Notes: generated by a model from the letters alone, not told the origin. A stretch of 64,000 bases of DNA from JASHPR01 sp963833885 (GCA_963833885.1 CAWHZU010000032.1:22147-86146), one strand, 5' to 3'; positions 33,381 through 42,643 are shown, counted from the first letter of the stretch. Made by a program: numbers and translations.

Positions 33381-35195
33381 ATGCGTTACCCGGGTGAGAA
33401 CACCTCCGGCCGTGCGCCAGGCCGGCGGCAGAACCCATCCGGGCGTAACACGCCGCCCCAAGCGCGACCTGCGGCAGGCGGGGCGGGCGGCACCGGTGCT
33501 GGCAGGGTTGCAGCGGGCGGTAAGGCAGCCAGCGACGCGGCCGTCTTCGCGCCCGGGTTCACCGGCGGCCGGGCCCCCCGGGGCGACCAGGCCCCGGCCG
33601 GCGGCGGGTGGGCAGGGTCACCAGGCGGCGCGACCAGTCAGGGCCCGGCCCGGGGCTTCCCGCCCGCGCCGGGGCAACCGCCGCCGCTCTACCCGCCGGG
33701 ACAGTTCGCCGCCTGGAACCGGGGACCCGCTCCGGGCGAGAACGGGTACGACCCGGGCCTGACTGGCCCACTCAGCGGCACCTGGCAGGCGGGTTATCCG
33801 GATGCGGCTGTTTCATCGCAGGCTAGGCACGCCGACGCGGGGTATTCCGACGCCGGGTACGCCGATACGGGCTACTCCGACCAGGGCAATGCCACGGCAG
33901 GGTATGCCGACAGCGGATATGCCGACGGCGGGTCGGGCGACCCGGGGTACTCGGCCCTCGCGGTGACCGACCGCGCAGCCGACGCCACGAATACACCGGC
34001 CTGGAGTGTTCCCGAGGACGCCGCCAACACACAGGTCTGGAGTGTCTCCGATGAGGCCGCGAACACACAGGCCTGGAGTGTCCCCGACGAGGCCGTAAAG
34101 CCACAGGCACAGGCCTGGAGTATCCCCGACGGAGCCGCGAACACACAGGCCTGGGAACTTACCGACGATACGGCGGCGAGTAGCGGCTGGAGCGATCTCA
34201 GCGCCCCGGGCGGGCGCGGCCCCGATGCCGATGAGCTCGGGTCCGGCGATCACTCAGCCAGCGGGCCGCAGCGGGCAGCCACCGGTCCCCAGCGCGCAGC
34301 CACCGGCCCGTTCGACCTGGCCACGCCCGCGCCGTTCAACACCGGCCCAACCCAGCGCGTGGCAACGGGACGGGGCACGGACGTGACCGGTCCCAGGCCG
34401 GCCCCGGCTCCAGGCCGCGGGGCCGGCACGCGCGGACGAGGTTCCCGCGGCCGCAAGCGCGCCCGCGGGCGAGGCAAGCTCCGCGCCATGCTGGTCAGTG
34501 CGGTCGCCCTGATCATCGTGGTCGGCGCCACCTATGTCTTCTTGACCAGGGGCCACAAGTCCCCGTCGCCCGCGGCGGACTCGCGGTCTACCGCATCGGC
34601 CCGGCCGTCCACCGATCCGTCGCCGAGCCCCACGCTCGGCACGTGGGGACACATCGCGACCCGCGCCCTGGATCCAGTGCCGGTCACCCTGGCCGAGCTG
34701 TTCCCGGCCAGCTTCACGAATGGGACCACCAGTTACGTCAGGACCGCGCAGAAGGGGAAGGTGCACTGCGCCGGAGCGCTGGCCGGCAGCCAGCTCGTCG
34801 CGGCGGTCAGCCACGCCGGCTGCACCCAGGCCATGCGCGCCAGCTACCTGTCATCCGATCACAAGCTGATGGGCACGATCGGGGTGCTGAACCTGGCCAC
34901 GGTGACCGCGACCGAGCGGGCGGGGAAGGCGACCGGCCCGTCCGAGTTCATCGCCCAGCTGCCCGGCGCCAGGGGGCTGACCAAGAACCTGACCAAGGGA
35001 ACCGGGATCGAGGCCGCAGAGGTCAAGGGCCACTACCTGGTGCTGGTCTGGGCAGAGTTCGCGAACCTGCGCACGCCCCGGACCGCGCTGCAGAAGTCGC
35101 AGCTCGAGGAGTTCATCACGCTGCTGATGCAGCGGACCGCGAATGTCAGCCTGGCGACCCGTCAGGTCACCGGCAGTCCGCCACCCTCAGCCTGA
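33381..35195 (+). CDS. Repeat-rich single-pass membrane protein
   Basis: A protein of about 604 residues from the ATG at 33381; a start at 33339 is possible and neither has a strong ribosome site. Residues 1-140 are Gly/Pro/Ala-rich. Then follow short GYADSGYADGG-like repeats and five copies of a 12-residue unit around AWSVPDEAANTQ. A basic stretch (GRGSRGRKRARGRGK) precedes one membrane helix at about 371-391 (MLVSAVALIIVVGATYVFL). An outside domain of ~200 residues has two Cys. The layout is cytoplasmic disordered region, one helix, external domain. No family recognised. It diverges from rplM. Confidence 0.75.
   Translation: MRYPGENTSGRAPGRRQNPSGRNTPPQARPAAGGAGGTGAGRVAAGGKAASDAAVFAPGFTGGRAPRGDQAPAGGGWAGSPGGATSQGPARGFPPAPGQPPPLYPPGQFAAWNRGPAPGENGYDPGLTGPLSGTWQAGYPDAAVSSQARHADAGYSDAGYADTGYSDQGNATAGYADSGYADGGSGDPGYSALAVTDRAADATNTPAWSVPEDAANTQVWSVSDEAANTQAWSVPDEAVKPQAQAWSIPDGAANTQAWELTDDTAASSGWSDLSAPGGRGPDADELGSGDHSASGPQRAATGPQRAATGPFDLATPAPFNTGPTQRVATGRGTDVTGPRPAPAPGRGAGTRGRGSRGRKRARGRGKLRAMLVSAVALIIVVGATYVFLTRGHKSPSPAADSRSTASARPSTDPSPSPTLGTWGHIATRALDPVPVTLAELFPASFTNGTTSYVRTAQKGKVHCAGALAGSQLVAAVSHAGCTQAMRASYLSSDHKLMGTIGVLNLATVTATERAGKATGPSEFIAQLPGARGLTKNLTKGTGIEAAEVKGHYLVLVWAEFANLRTPRTALQKSQLEEFITLLMQRTANVSLATRQVTGSPPPSA
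33990..34172. repeat. Five tandem 36-bp coding repeats
   Basis: In-frame units start at 33990, 34026, 34062, 34098 (42 bp, with a 6-bp insertion) and 34140. The consensus encodes N-T-Q-A-W-S-V-P-D-E-A-A. Copies differ mainly at synonymous sites, so the repeat is under protein-level constraint or recently spread. Confidence 0.85.
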
Positions 35196-35199
35196 GCGG

Positions 35200-35679
35200 C
35201 TACCGTCGGCCCGGCGCCGGCGTCTCCCCTGCGGTGGAGGGTTGCTGCTGACTCGCGCCGAGCCGGGCGGCGTCCGTGCGGCCGTGCCTGCGTGCGGTCA
35301 GCCGCAGCTGGACGATCCTTGCCGTACCGGGGATCACGACCATAAGGATGCCGAGCACGGCGGCAAGCAGCAGGGCGACACCGAGCGGCAGGTGCCCGTG
35401 CGCGCCGAAGTAGGCGACGTCCACGCTCTTGCCGTTCTCCAGGATGAAGATCAGCAGAAGCAGCAGCACCACCGCGAACGATCCGCTGGCCAGCCACAGC
35501 CCGCCCATCCTGGTGCGCTTGACCACATGCTGCGGAAGCTGCACGGGCTGGGCTGTGCCACTGGCCTGCTGCGCTGGCTGGGCTGTTTCGCCAACCTGCT
35601 GCGCGGGCTGGGTCGTGTCGCCAACCTGCTGGCCGCCGTCTTGTGTCACCTGACCGGAGACTCGCGGTTCTTCTGACAT
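35200..35679 (-). CDS. LapA-domain (DUF1049) membrane protein
   Basis: A 159-residue protein. The N-terminal ~55 residues are Gln/Pro/Thr-rich with a repeated QQVGDTTQPA-like unit. Two membrane helices follow: SGSFAVVLLLLLIFILENG and LPLGVALLLAAVLGILMVVI, linked by KSVDVAYFGAHGH, the pattern of LapA-type proteins. In proteobacteria the family helps assemble lipopolysaccharide; its role in actinomycetes is not known to me. The ATG at 35679 has GGAAGGAA upstream. It converges with the repeat-rich protein with a 4-bp gap. Confidence 0.82.
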   Translation of the reverse strand: MSEEPRVSGQVTQDGGQQVGDTTQPAQQVGETAQPAQQASGTAQPVQLPQHVVKRTRMGGLWLASGSFAVVLLLLLIFILENGKSVDVAYFGAHGHLPLGVALLLAAVLGILMVVIPGTARIVQLRLTARRHGRTDAARLGASQQQPSTAGETPAPGRR

Positions 35680-35807
35680 AGGTATTCCTTCCCTGGCCAG
35701 CCCTGGCCAGGCCGTCTTCGTGCCCGGCTTGCTGCCCATGACGGGCCGTTTCATGCGCGTTCATGCGCGTGCCTGCGGACCTGGTCTCGGGGGCCCCCGG
35801 GCCGGGC

Positions 35808-36776
35808 TCAACTCGCCGCCGCCCGGTCGATGCTTTCCCAAAGGTGCCGGGCCGCCCCGGGGTCGTCCTCCCGGGTCCACGGCAGCCGGTACTCCGATCG
35901 CGGCCGCCGGTCGTGCCAGAAGCACCCGCTGCCCAGGCGCTCGGGGGCGGCGGTGGCCAGCCAGACGATCGTGTCCGCGCCCTGCTCGGGGGTGCGCAGG
36001 ATCGGCCGCGCTGCCCAGCGGAACCGCGGCAGCGCGGCGGCGATGCCAGGCGTGTCCGCCCAGCCCGGATGCATGGCATGGAACGCGACGTCCGCGGGGT
36101 CGATCCGCCGGGCCCACTCCCGGCTGAGCACGACCTGGGCCCGCTTGACGCGCGCGTACGCGACCGCGCCGCGGTAACCGGACGGGGACATCTCCAGCGT
36201 CGCCGGATCCAGTCGTTGCGCGTACATCCCGCCGGAGGAGACGGTGATCACCCGGGACGGCCCGACGGCGAGCAACGCGGGGAACAGCAGCTTGGTCAGC
36301 AGGAACGGCGTGACGAGCTGCCCGGCGACGGTGAGCTCGATCCCGGCGTGGTTGACCGCGAACCGCTCGTGGATCGCGCCGGCCGCGTGCACGAGCACGT
36401 CGAGGCGATGGTGCGTTCGGCGGAACTCGCGGGCGAACGCCCGGACCGAGTCCTGGTCCTCCATGTCGGCGAGGCCATAGCCGACCCTGTCGCCGCCGGC
36501 GGCGGAACCGATCTTGGCCCGCGCTCGCTCGGCGCGGTCGCGGCTTCTGGCCAGGAAATACACAGTCCAGCCGCGCCGGGCCAACTCGCTGGCGGCCGCC
36601 AGGCCGATGCCGGACGTGGCCCCGGTGACGACCGCAACCCGCCCGGTCGCCGGCCGCTGCAAGCCGTCGCTGAACTCCGGCAGCAGCCGGGAGCGGACCG
36701 AGATGCCGATCCGGGAGAAGCTCCCCACGACGCTCGCCTCGAGCAGCGCGTCCGCGGCTCGCGCGAGCGGGCTCAT
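35808..36776 (-). CDS. Short-chain dehydrogenase/reductase
   Basis: A 322-residue SDR. The cofactor motif GATSGIGL lies near residues 51-58, VHAAGAIHERF is the NAG-like segment, and YARVKRAQVV supplies Tyr and Lys of the active site. The N-terminal ~40 residues precede the Rossmann fold and may bind the membrane. It is the last gene of the ECF-sigma operon and overlaps the SRPBCC gene by 4 bp. By context it acts on a lipid or on a product of the FAD enzyme. Confidence 0.87.
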   Translation of the reverse strand: MSPLARAADALLEASVVGSFSRIGISVRSRLLPEFSDGLQRPATGRVAVVTGATSGIGLAAASELARRGWTVYFLARSRDRAERARAKIGSAAGGDRVGYGLADMEDQDSVRAFAREFRRTHHRLDVLVHAAGAIHERFAVNHAGIELTVAGQLVTPFLLTKLLFPALLAVGPSRVITVSSGGMYAQRLDPATLEMSPSGYRGAVAYARVKRAQVVLSREWARRIDPADVAFHAMHPGWADTPGIAAALPRFRWAARPILRTPEQGADTIVWLATAAPERLGSGCFWHDRRPRSEYRLPWTREDDPGAARHLWESIDRAAAS

Positions 36777-37285
36777 CCGGCTGCCTCGGACCCGCTCGCG
36801 GCACTCTCGGGCCCACCCGCCACGCCCCCCGGCCCACCCACCACACCCTCGGGCCGTCCGGCCAGAGCCGCCGCCAGCCCGGCAGCGGCGCGGTCACCGA
36901 CCGCGCCGAATCCGCGCTGGAGCATCGGGTCGAGCAGCCGCAGTGGCCCGCGTAGCCGGACGTCGGCGTCGTAGCTGACCGTGGCGCCATCCCCCTCGGC
37001 GGCGACCTCGATCCAGTCGACCAACCGCAGCAGCCCGCTCACCGCCTCCAGGGCGATCATGCCGGCCGGCGAGTAGCGGGTGACCACGTACGTCAACGGC
37101 AGGCGGCGGCCGAGGAACGGCACCACCAGCCGGAACCTCGTGCCGACCCGGACCGGCCCGGAATCCAGCTGCTCGCCGGAGAGCACGCCCGGATCCCACT
37201 GTTCGGCGTTGCTGAACGTGGCCAGATAGTCGAACGTCTCCGCCGGGCCACAGGGGGAGTCGATCGTCGCGTGGTAGTGCGCCAT
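36773..37285 (-). CDS. SRPBCC-fold protein
   Basis: A 170-residue protein of the polyketide-cyclase/START-like (SRPBCC) superfamily. It begins HYHATIDSPCGPAETFDYLATFSNAEQWDPG, the usual start of the ligand-binding helix-grip fold, and continues with GTRFRLVVPFLGRRLPL and VSYDADVRLRGPLRLLDPM. The Gly/Pro/Ala-rich tail (from about 145) is variable. Such domains bind hydrophobic ligands. It lies between a second SRPBCC protein and an SDR in the lipid operon, so a lipid-handling role is likely but unproven. Confidence 0.82.
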   Translation of the reverse strand: MAHYHATIDSPCGPAETFDYLATFSNAEQWDPGVLSGEQLDSGPVRVGTRFRLVVPFLGRRLPLTYVVTRYSPAGMIALEAVSGLLRLVDWIEVAAEGDGATVSYDADVRLRGPLRLLDPMLQRGFGAVGDRAAAGLAAALAGRPEGVVGGPGGVAGGPESAASGSEAAG

Positions 37286-37323
37286 ACTCTGCCGCCTTAA
37301 CTCTGCCGCCTCGCTCTGCCGCC

Positions 37324-37746
37324 TCAGACCAGCCGCCGGAACCGGCGCAGGGACGTGTCCATGACCCAGCGGCCCGGGCCGCTGGCCAGCCACCGCGCCA
37401 GCCACCCGGGCATGCGGGATGGAAGCCGCAGCCGCTCGGTCCACGAAAACTCGCTCATCGTCCCCTTGGACGCGACCTCGAACACGCCGGTGCCGCGCAC
37501 CACACGACCGGTGTGCCGCACGACGCAGCGGTGCGGCGGATACCACTCCGTGATCACCATCGTGTCGGTGAAGCCGACCAGGCCCAGGCCGGTTCGCGCG
37601 GTGACGGTGGCGCCGACGCCCTGCCCCCCGGACACCCGGGTGGCCAGCATCCAGTCGCCCTGCCGCGGCCAGTCCATCGCCAGCCGCCACAGCGCGTCCG
37701 GCTCCGCTGACACTTCCACCCGCGAGGTGATCTCCACCTCCGTCAT
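37324..37746 (-). CDS. SRPBCC-fold protein
   Basis: A 140-residue protein with EITSRVEVSAEPDALWRLAMDWPRQGDWM at its start, VTARTGLGLVGFTDTMVITEWYPPHRC in the middle and WTERLRLPS in the last strand, typical of the helix-grip fold. It is not close to the next SRPBCC protein in sequence. The ATG at 37746 overlaps the stop of the cyclopropane-fatty-acid synthase-like gene (ATGA), so production of the two is coupled. It may carry or present the lipid substrate. Confidence 0.82.
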   Translation of the reverse strand: MTEVEITSRVEVSAEPDALWRLAMDWPRQGDWMLATRVSGGQGVGATVTARTGLGLVGFTDTMVITEWYPPHRCVVRHTGRVVRGTGVFEVASKGTMSEFSWTERLRLPSRMPGWLARWLASGPGRWVMDTSLRRFRRLV

Positions 37747-39020
37747 CCCGAACCCCCCTTGACCAGCAGGAACTGCGCGACATCCAGGTAGCCGGACCGG
37801 AAGCCTGCCTCCGCGTAGCACAGGTAGAGCAGCCACATCCGGACGAACACCTCGTCGAAACCCAGCCGCCCGACCTCGTCCTGCCCGGCACAGAACGCCT
37901 CCCGCCACAGCCGCAGCGTCTGCGCGTAATGGGTGCCGAAGTCGTGCCGCCCGGCCACCCGCAGGCCAGCCCGGGCGGCACCACGCTCGATCGCGGTGGC
38001 CGAGGGAATGAGGCCGCCGGGGAAGACGTACTTCAGCACCCAGGTGTGGGTGTACCGGGTGGCCATCATCCGCCGGTGCGGCATCGTGATCGACTGCAGG
38101 CCGATCCGCCCGCCGGGCGCCAGCAGCCGGTTCAGGCTGGCGAAATAGTCCGGCCAGTACCGTTCGCCTACCGCCTCGATCATCTCCACCGACAGGATCG
38201 CGTCGAACCGGCCGGTCACCTGCCGGTAGTCGCGCAGCTCGACGGCCACCCGGCCGACCAGCCCGGCGCGCTTGATCCGCTCGGCGGCGAGCGCGCGCTG
38301 CTCCTCGGACAGCGTGACCGTGAGCACCTGCGCACCCCGTGCGGCGGCCCGGATGGCCAGCTCCCCCCAGCCGGTGCCGATCTCGAGAACCCGGCTGGAC
38401 GGCCCGACTCCTGCCAGGTCCAGCAGCCGGTCGATCTTGCGCCGCTGCGCATCGGCGAGCAGGCCCCCGGCCGCGACCGGCTCGCCGTATGCGTCCTCAC
38501 CGAACAGGGCGGCCGAGTACGTCATGGTCTCGTCGAGGAACTCCGCGAACAGCTCGTTGGACAGGTCGTAGTGGTGGTGGATGTTGCGCTGCGCGTTTTC
38601 CTCGGACGCGTCGTTGGCCGCGGGCGCGCGCCGGACGTAGAACCGACGCAGCGCCTGCAGCGGGCGTGGCACCAGGGTGCCGACCCTGCTGGCGAAGGCC
38701 GTCAGCAGCCCGGTCAGGTCGTCGCAGTCCCAGTCGCCGGCCATGTAGGACTCGCCGAACCCGATCAGCCCCGCCGCGCCGATCCGCTGGTAAAAGTCGG
38801 CGGGACGGTGCAGCGTCAGCACCGGCGAACCCTTGTTACCCGCCCCGTACGCCACGCCGCCCGGGCCGGTCACGCGAACCGGCAGCCGTCCGGCGTTCCG
38901 GGTGAATAGCGCCCGCGCGACCGCGCCACGGAAGGGACAGCGCGGCACCGCGGCGATATCCGGCCAGCGGCCCGGGTCGGCGGCGGGCGTCACGTTCAGG
39001 GCACTCATGGTCTGGGTCAT
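37743..39020 (-). CDS. cfa: Cyclopropane-fatty-acyl-phospholipid synthase family methyltransferase
   Basis: A 425-residue SAM-dependent methyltransferase of the Cfa group, which methylenates or methylates unsaturated acyl chains in membrane phospholipids. An N-terminal domain (about 1-140) precedes NIHHHYDLSNELFAEFLDETMTYSAALF. The SAM site is VLEIGTGWGELAIRAA, and VEMIEAVGERYWPDYF and IQSITMPHRRM-like strands follow. It is preceded by DUF1365 and the FAD protein, a set known from the singlet-oxygen/light regulons of other bacteria. The precise lipid product could be a cyclopropane, a methyl-branched or a furan fatty acid precursor. Confidence 0.92.
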   Translation of the reverse strand: MTQTMSALNVTPAADPGRWPDIAAVPRCPFRGAVARALFTRNAGRLPVRVTGPGGVAYGAGNKGSPVLTLHRPADFYQRIGAAGLIGFGESYMAGDWDCDDLTGLLTAFASRVGTLVPRPLQALRRFYVRRAPAANDASEENAQRNIHHHYDLSNELFAEFLDETMTYSAALFGEDAYGEPVAAGGLLADAQRRKIDRLLDLAGVGPSSRVLEIGTGWGELAIRAAARGAQVLTVTLSEEQRALAAERIKRAGLVGRVAVELRDYRQVTGRFDAILSVEMIEAVGERYWPDYFASLNRLLAPGGRIGLQSITMPHRRMMATRYTHTWVLKYVFPGGLIPSATAIERGAARAGLRVAGRHDFGTHYAQTLRLWREAFCAGQDEVGRLGFDEVFVRMWLLYLCYAEAGFRSGYLDVAQFLLVKGGSG

Positions 39021-39757
39021 CGCACACCTTCCTGCGGGGCGCGGGCTGGCCTGGGCTGCGGGCGCAGGCCACGGACGTACAACTTGGCTCCCTGCCAGCG
39101 GATCCGGGCGCTGACCGCGGCGGTCGACGCCGGGTGCCTGGCCGCCGCGCGGAGCAGGCTTCCTCGGGTGGCGGGCACACGGCTACCGCGCACGCTTGCG
39201 GCGAACGTGGTGCCATCGGGCCGGTGCAGCGTGATGGTGAGCGCGAGCCGCGGGCCCGGCTCGGGCAGCGCCATCCGGTACCAGCCGTCGACGGCGTAGA
39301 ACGGGGAGACGTAGAACTCCTTGGCCGCGTCGGCGCGGCCGGCCTCGTCGGTGCGCAGCAGGTAGCAGTGCCGCTCGCCATAGGTGTTGTGAACCTCGGC
39401 CACGACGCATTCGAGCGACCCGGACGGGCCGTGGCACCAGTACACGGTCAGCGGGTTGAACACGTGGCCGAGCACCCGGGCGTGGGCCAGCATCGTGACC
39501 CGCCCGCCGCCGGTGTCGATCCCGCGGGAGGCGAGGAACCGGTCCAGGTTCTGCCTGATGCTGCGGCGCGGGTCGCCGAGGTGGTCGGCGGCGCGGAAGC
39601 TGGCCAGCGGCCGGAGCCTCGAAGGAAGCTCCGGCAGCTCGTCGGTGTCTACCAGCCACTGGTAGGTGCGGTAGCTGAATACGTTCCGCACCGGCGCGGC
39701 ACGCACGTGCCTGATCTGGCATTCGTAGAGGAACGCCGATGCCGGGAACGCGGTCAC
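39017..39757 (-). CDS. DUF1365 family protein
   Basis: A 246-residue protein. The family pattern is clear in SAFLYECQIRHVRAAPVRNVFSYRTYQWLVD, LGHVFNPLTVYWCH, EVHNTYGERHCYLL and AKEFYVSPFYAVDGWYRM. The function is not established; it almost always accompanies the FAD protein and cfa. The GTG at 39757 overlaps the stop of the FAD gene (GTGA), which decides the start against the longer frame. It overlaps cfa by ATGA. Confidence 0.92.
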   Translation of the reverse strand: MTAFPASAFLYECQIRHVRAAPVRNVFSYRTYQWLVDTDELPELPSRLRPLASFRAADHLGDPRRSIRQNLDRFLASRGIDTGGGRVTMLAHARVLGHVFNPLTVYWCHGPSGSLECVVAEVHNTYGERHCYLLRTDEAGRADAAKEFYVSPFYAVDGWYRMALPEPGPRLALTITLHRPDGTTFAASVRGSRVPATRGSLLRAAARHPASTAAVSARIRWQGAKLYVRGLRPQPRPARAPQEGVR

Positions 39758-41022
39758 CAGCGGCTCCCCAGCGACGCGGCGGCGGCCACCCCGGACCGGC
39801 AGCCGTCCTCGTGAAATCCCCACCCGTGGTACGCGCCCGCGTACGCGGTGACGCCGTCGTTCAGCCCGGGCAACGCCTGCTGCGCGGTGACCGAGGCGCG
39901 GGTGTACACCGGGTGGGCGTAATCCATCTCGGCCAGCACCCGGCGCGGGTCGATCCTGCCGGCGGAATTAAGGGTGACCAGGTAGTCCCGGCCGGCCGGA
40001 AGGCGCTGCAGCCGGTTCATGTCGTAGCTCACGCGTACCTGGGCCGCTGCGGCGTCGCACGAGCTCAGGTGGTAGTTCCAGGACGCCCGGGCGCGAGGGC
40101 TGGCCGGCAGCACGCTCGCATCGGTGTGCAGGATCGCGGCGTTGCGCGTGTACCGGAACGCGCCGAGCACCCGGCGCTCGGCCGCTGTGGGGTCGGCGAG
40201 CAGCCGGAGGGCCTGATCCGGGTGGGTGGCGATCACCACGGCGTCGAAGCGCTGCGGGCGCCCGGCTGCGGTGGTGATCTCGGCGCCGCCCGGGTGCCTG
40301 CTGACGCCGCGCACCGGCGCGCCCGTGTGGATCGCGGTGAGCTGCTTGGCGATGAGGTCGACGTAGGTCTGGCTCCCGCCGGTCACGGTCCGCCACGGCG
40401 GCGAGCCGGTCACCGACAGCAGGCCGTGGTTGGCGAGGAACGGGAAGAGGTAACCCGCGGGGTAATCCAGCGCCGTACCCGGCGGGCAGGACCACACAGC
40501 GGACACGAACGGGAGCGCGAAGTGCGCGGTGAAGTAGCGCGAGTAGCCCCCCGCGGCCAGGAACTGGCCGAGGGTGAGATCGGCCGCCCGCGCGGGGTGG
40601 CTGCCCGCGATCAGCCGGGACGCCTCACGGTGGAACCTGAGGATCTCGCCCAGCATGCGCACGTACCGGCGTCGGCCGCGGCGGATCCCGGCGAGCAGGC
40701 CGCTTGGGCCGCGGTGGCCTGCGTACTCGAGGCCGCAGCCCGCGCACCGCACCGACATGCTCATCTCGGCTTCCTGGGTGGTTACCCCTAGTTCGGTGAA
40801 CAGCCGGGTGAGCAGCGGGTAGGTGCGCTCGTTGCAGACGATGAACCCGCTGTCGACCGCTAGCTCGGTTCCGTCCGGCGCGGCGACGTGGTGGGTGTGG
40901 GCGTGCCCGCCCAGCCGGTCGTCCGCCTCGAACACCGTCACCTCGTTCGCGCGGGCCAGCAGGTACCCGGCGGTGAGGCCGCTCACCCCGCCACCGATGA
41001 CCGCGATCCGCCGTGAGGTCAT
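39754..41022 (-). CDS. FAD-dependent oxidoreductase, amine-oxidase-like (COG2907 type)
   Basis: A 422-residue flavoprotein. The dinucleotide motif is IAVIGGGVSGLTAGYLLA at residues 6-23, followed by TVFEADDRLGGHAHTH. HPDQALRLLADP and VLPASPRARASWNYHLS are typical of the COG2907 group, and YAGAYHGWGFHEDGCRSG closes the FAD site. Members are predicted desaturases or oxidases of lipids; a relative takes part in furan fatty acid formation in Rhodobacter. It overlaps both DUF1365 and the DUF523-DUF1722 gene by 4 bp. Confidence 0.9.
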   Translation of the reverse strand: MTSRRIAVIGGGVSGLTAGYLLARANEVTVFEADDRLGGHAHTHHVAAPDGTELAVDSGFIVCNERTYPLLTRLFTELGVTTQEAEMSMSVRCAGCGLEYAGHRGPSGLLAGIRRGRRRYVRMLGEILRFHREASRLIAGSHPARAADLTLGQFLAAGGYSRYFTAHFALPFVSAVWSCPPGTALDYPAGYLFPFLANHGLLSVTGSPPWRTVTGGSQTYVDLIAKQLTAIHTGAPVRGVSRHPGGAEITTAAGRPQRFDAVVIATHPDQALRLLADPTAAERRVLGAFRYTRNAAILHTDASVLPASPRARASWNYHLSSCDAAAAQVRVSYDMNRLQRLPAGRDYLVTLNSAGRIDPRRVLAEMDYAHPVYTRASVTAQQALPGLNDGVTAYAGAYHGWGFHEDGCRSGVAAAASLGSRW

Positions 41023-42110
41023 CCGGGCGCTCCCTTCGTGGCATCCGTTGCTGTCTTCGGAACCGGGCCGCCGCCGGATTGGCGGGACTGGCCGGATTTG
41101 CCGGACGGGGCCGAGGGACCCGGCGCGTGGTTGCGCAGGCCGAGGCCTGCCGGGAACGGGTCGAGGTAGGTCTGTGCCGCCAGGTAGACCGCGCTGCAGC
41201 CGTCTGCGTGGTGGCGCAGCAGCGTGACCGGCACGCTGAGCGGGACCTCGCCGCGCCGGTAGGCCTCGATCGTGGCCAGGATGTCGTGCCGTCTGGTGTC
41301 GTCCAGATGGTCGCTGACCAGCCCGAACGCGTGGTGCATGGCGTTGCAGTGCCGAGCGCGGCTGACCCGGCGGGCGAGCGCCGCGCCGAACAGGGCCGTG
41401 TACTCGGCGCGTACCTGGTCGTCCGGCCTGGCGTGGGCGATCGCCACCAGGTGCCCCGCCTGGTGCGCGCGGACCGGGTCGTGGGCCATGAGCTGGAGCT
41501 TGTGCCTGGCGTGAAAGCCGATCAGGTCACGGAGCCGCCACGGGCCGCCGAAGAGCTGGTGCAGCCGTGCCCGGGCCCAGACCTGCTCGACGAAGGCCTC
41601 CCGGAGCAGCGGGTCGTTCAGCCGCCCCTCCTCCTCGGCGGGAAGCATCGGGTCGGCGGCGAGTACCCGCTCGGCAAAGACCCCGCGCCCGTTCCCGGTC
41701 ACGATCTGACCGCCGGCGTGCACGCGCACGCTGTGCAGGCCGCAACTCGGAGAGCGCGACTTGACCACATAGCCGGCCAGGCTGGCCAGCTCCGTGCGGC
41801 GTCGCCGCGCCAGGGCGGTCACCGCGGCGGTGTGGTCCTGCCCGCTGGTGCTGACCAGCTGGCCTTCGCTGGTCAGGTGCAGGGATTCCCGCGGCGCGCC
41901 AAGGCCGATCTCGACCTCCGGGCACACCGGGACCCATTCGACGTACCGCGCCAGAACGTCGGAGACGAACCGGTTGCGGCTGTGCCCGCCGTTGAACCTG
42001 ACCGGCTGACCGAGCAGGCAGCTCGACACCCCAAGCCGCGGCCTGACATCGCCCGGTGCCGTTTCGCTGACGCTGACCTCGGGCCTCATCGCTGCCACCG
42101 CTCGCTTCAC
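41019..42110 (-). CDS. DUF523-DUF1722 fusion protein
   Basis: A 363-residue fusion. DUF523 spans about 25-165 with LGVSSCLLGQPVRFNGGHSRN, PVCPEVEIGLGAPRE and VKSRSPSCGL; the three Cys could hold an Fe-S cluster, as in the related thiouracil desulfurase TudS. DUF1722 (YbgA-like) follows to about residue 320. YbgA neighbours the photolyase gene phr in E. coli, and the fusion is common in light-response clusters. The GTG at 42110 overlaps the sigma factor stop. Biochemical role unknown. Confidence 0.88.
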   Translation of the reverse strand: MKRAVAAMRPEVSVSETAPGDVRPRLGVSSCLLGQPVRFNGGHSRNRFVSDVLARYVEWVPVCPEVEIGLGAPRESLHLTSEGQLVSTSGQDHTAAVTALARRRRTELASLAGYVVKSRSPSCGLHSVRVHAGGQIVTGNGRGVFAERVLAADPMLPAEEEGRLNDPLLREAFVEQVWARARLHQLFGGPWRLRDLIGFHARHKLQLMAHDPVRAHQAGHLVAIAHARPDDQVRAEYTALFGAALARRVSRARHCNAMHHAFGLVSDHLDDTRRHDILATIEAYRRGEVPLSVPVTLLRHHADGCSAVYLAAQTYLDPFPAGLGLRNHAPGPSAPSGKSGQSRQSGGGPVPKTATDATKGAPG

Positions 42111-42622
42111 GCCCGCGCCGCCGTCAGCGTCTGCCGCACGCGGCGCAGTCCGCGCGCGGTCCGCGCCTTGATCGTTCCGACCGGCACCCGCAGCCGCTCC
42201 GCAATTTCCCGCTGGCTGAGCTCGCCGTAGTACGCGAGCTCGATGGCCTCGCGCTGCGGCCGCGGCAGCGCCGAGAGCGCGCTGCGCAACTCGGCCGCGT
42301 CCGCGAGCCGGGCGGCGTGGTCACGCCCGTCGTCGCCGGGCGGCTCGGCCAGGTCGGCGAGCGGGGCCGCCGGAAGCGGCCGGGAGCGCAGGTAGTCGAT
42401 GGCGCGCCTGCGCGCGATCGTCAGCGCCCACGCTTCCAAGCTGCGGGCCGGGTCGTAGCGCGCCCGGGTCCGCCACAGGTCGACGAACGAGGCCTGGACG
42501 ACGTCGTCCACGTCGTCGGCTGGCACGAGGTGCCGCAGATAGCTCCGCAGAACAGGCCGCAGCCTGGCGTAGCAGTCCGACGTGGCCAGCGGACCGCCGG
42601 TCACCGCCGCCCCCGCGGTCAC
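42107..42622 (-). CDS. ECF-type RNA polymerase sigma factor
   Basis: A 171-residue sigma factor with only regions 2 and 4. Region 2 holds YLRHLVPADDVDDVVQASFVDLWRTRARYDPARSLEAWALTIARRRAIDYLR. Region 4 holds LSALPRPQREAIELAYYGELSQREIAERLRVPVGTIKARTARGLRRVR. No anti-sigma gene is next to it. It is the first gene of an eight-gene operon whose members overlap by 4 bp in most cases. The start is at 42622, with GAGGG upstream, and an inverted repeat over the presumed promoter suggests control by the adjacent B12-type MerR protein. Confidence 0.92.
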   Translation of the reverse strand: MTAGAAVTGGPLATSDCYARLRPVLRSYLRHLVPADDVDDVVQASFVDLWRTRARYDPARSLEAWALTIARRRAIDYLRSRPLPAAPLADLAEPPGDDGRDHAARLADAAELRSALSALPRPQREAIELAYYGELSQREIAERLRVPVGTIKARTARGLRRVRQTLTAARA

Positions 42623-42643
42623 CGCCGCCCTCGCCGCTCAGCC

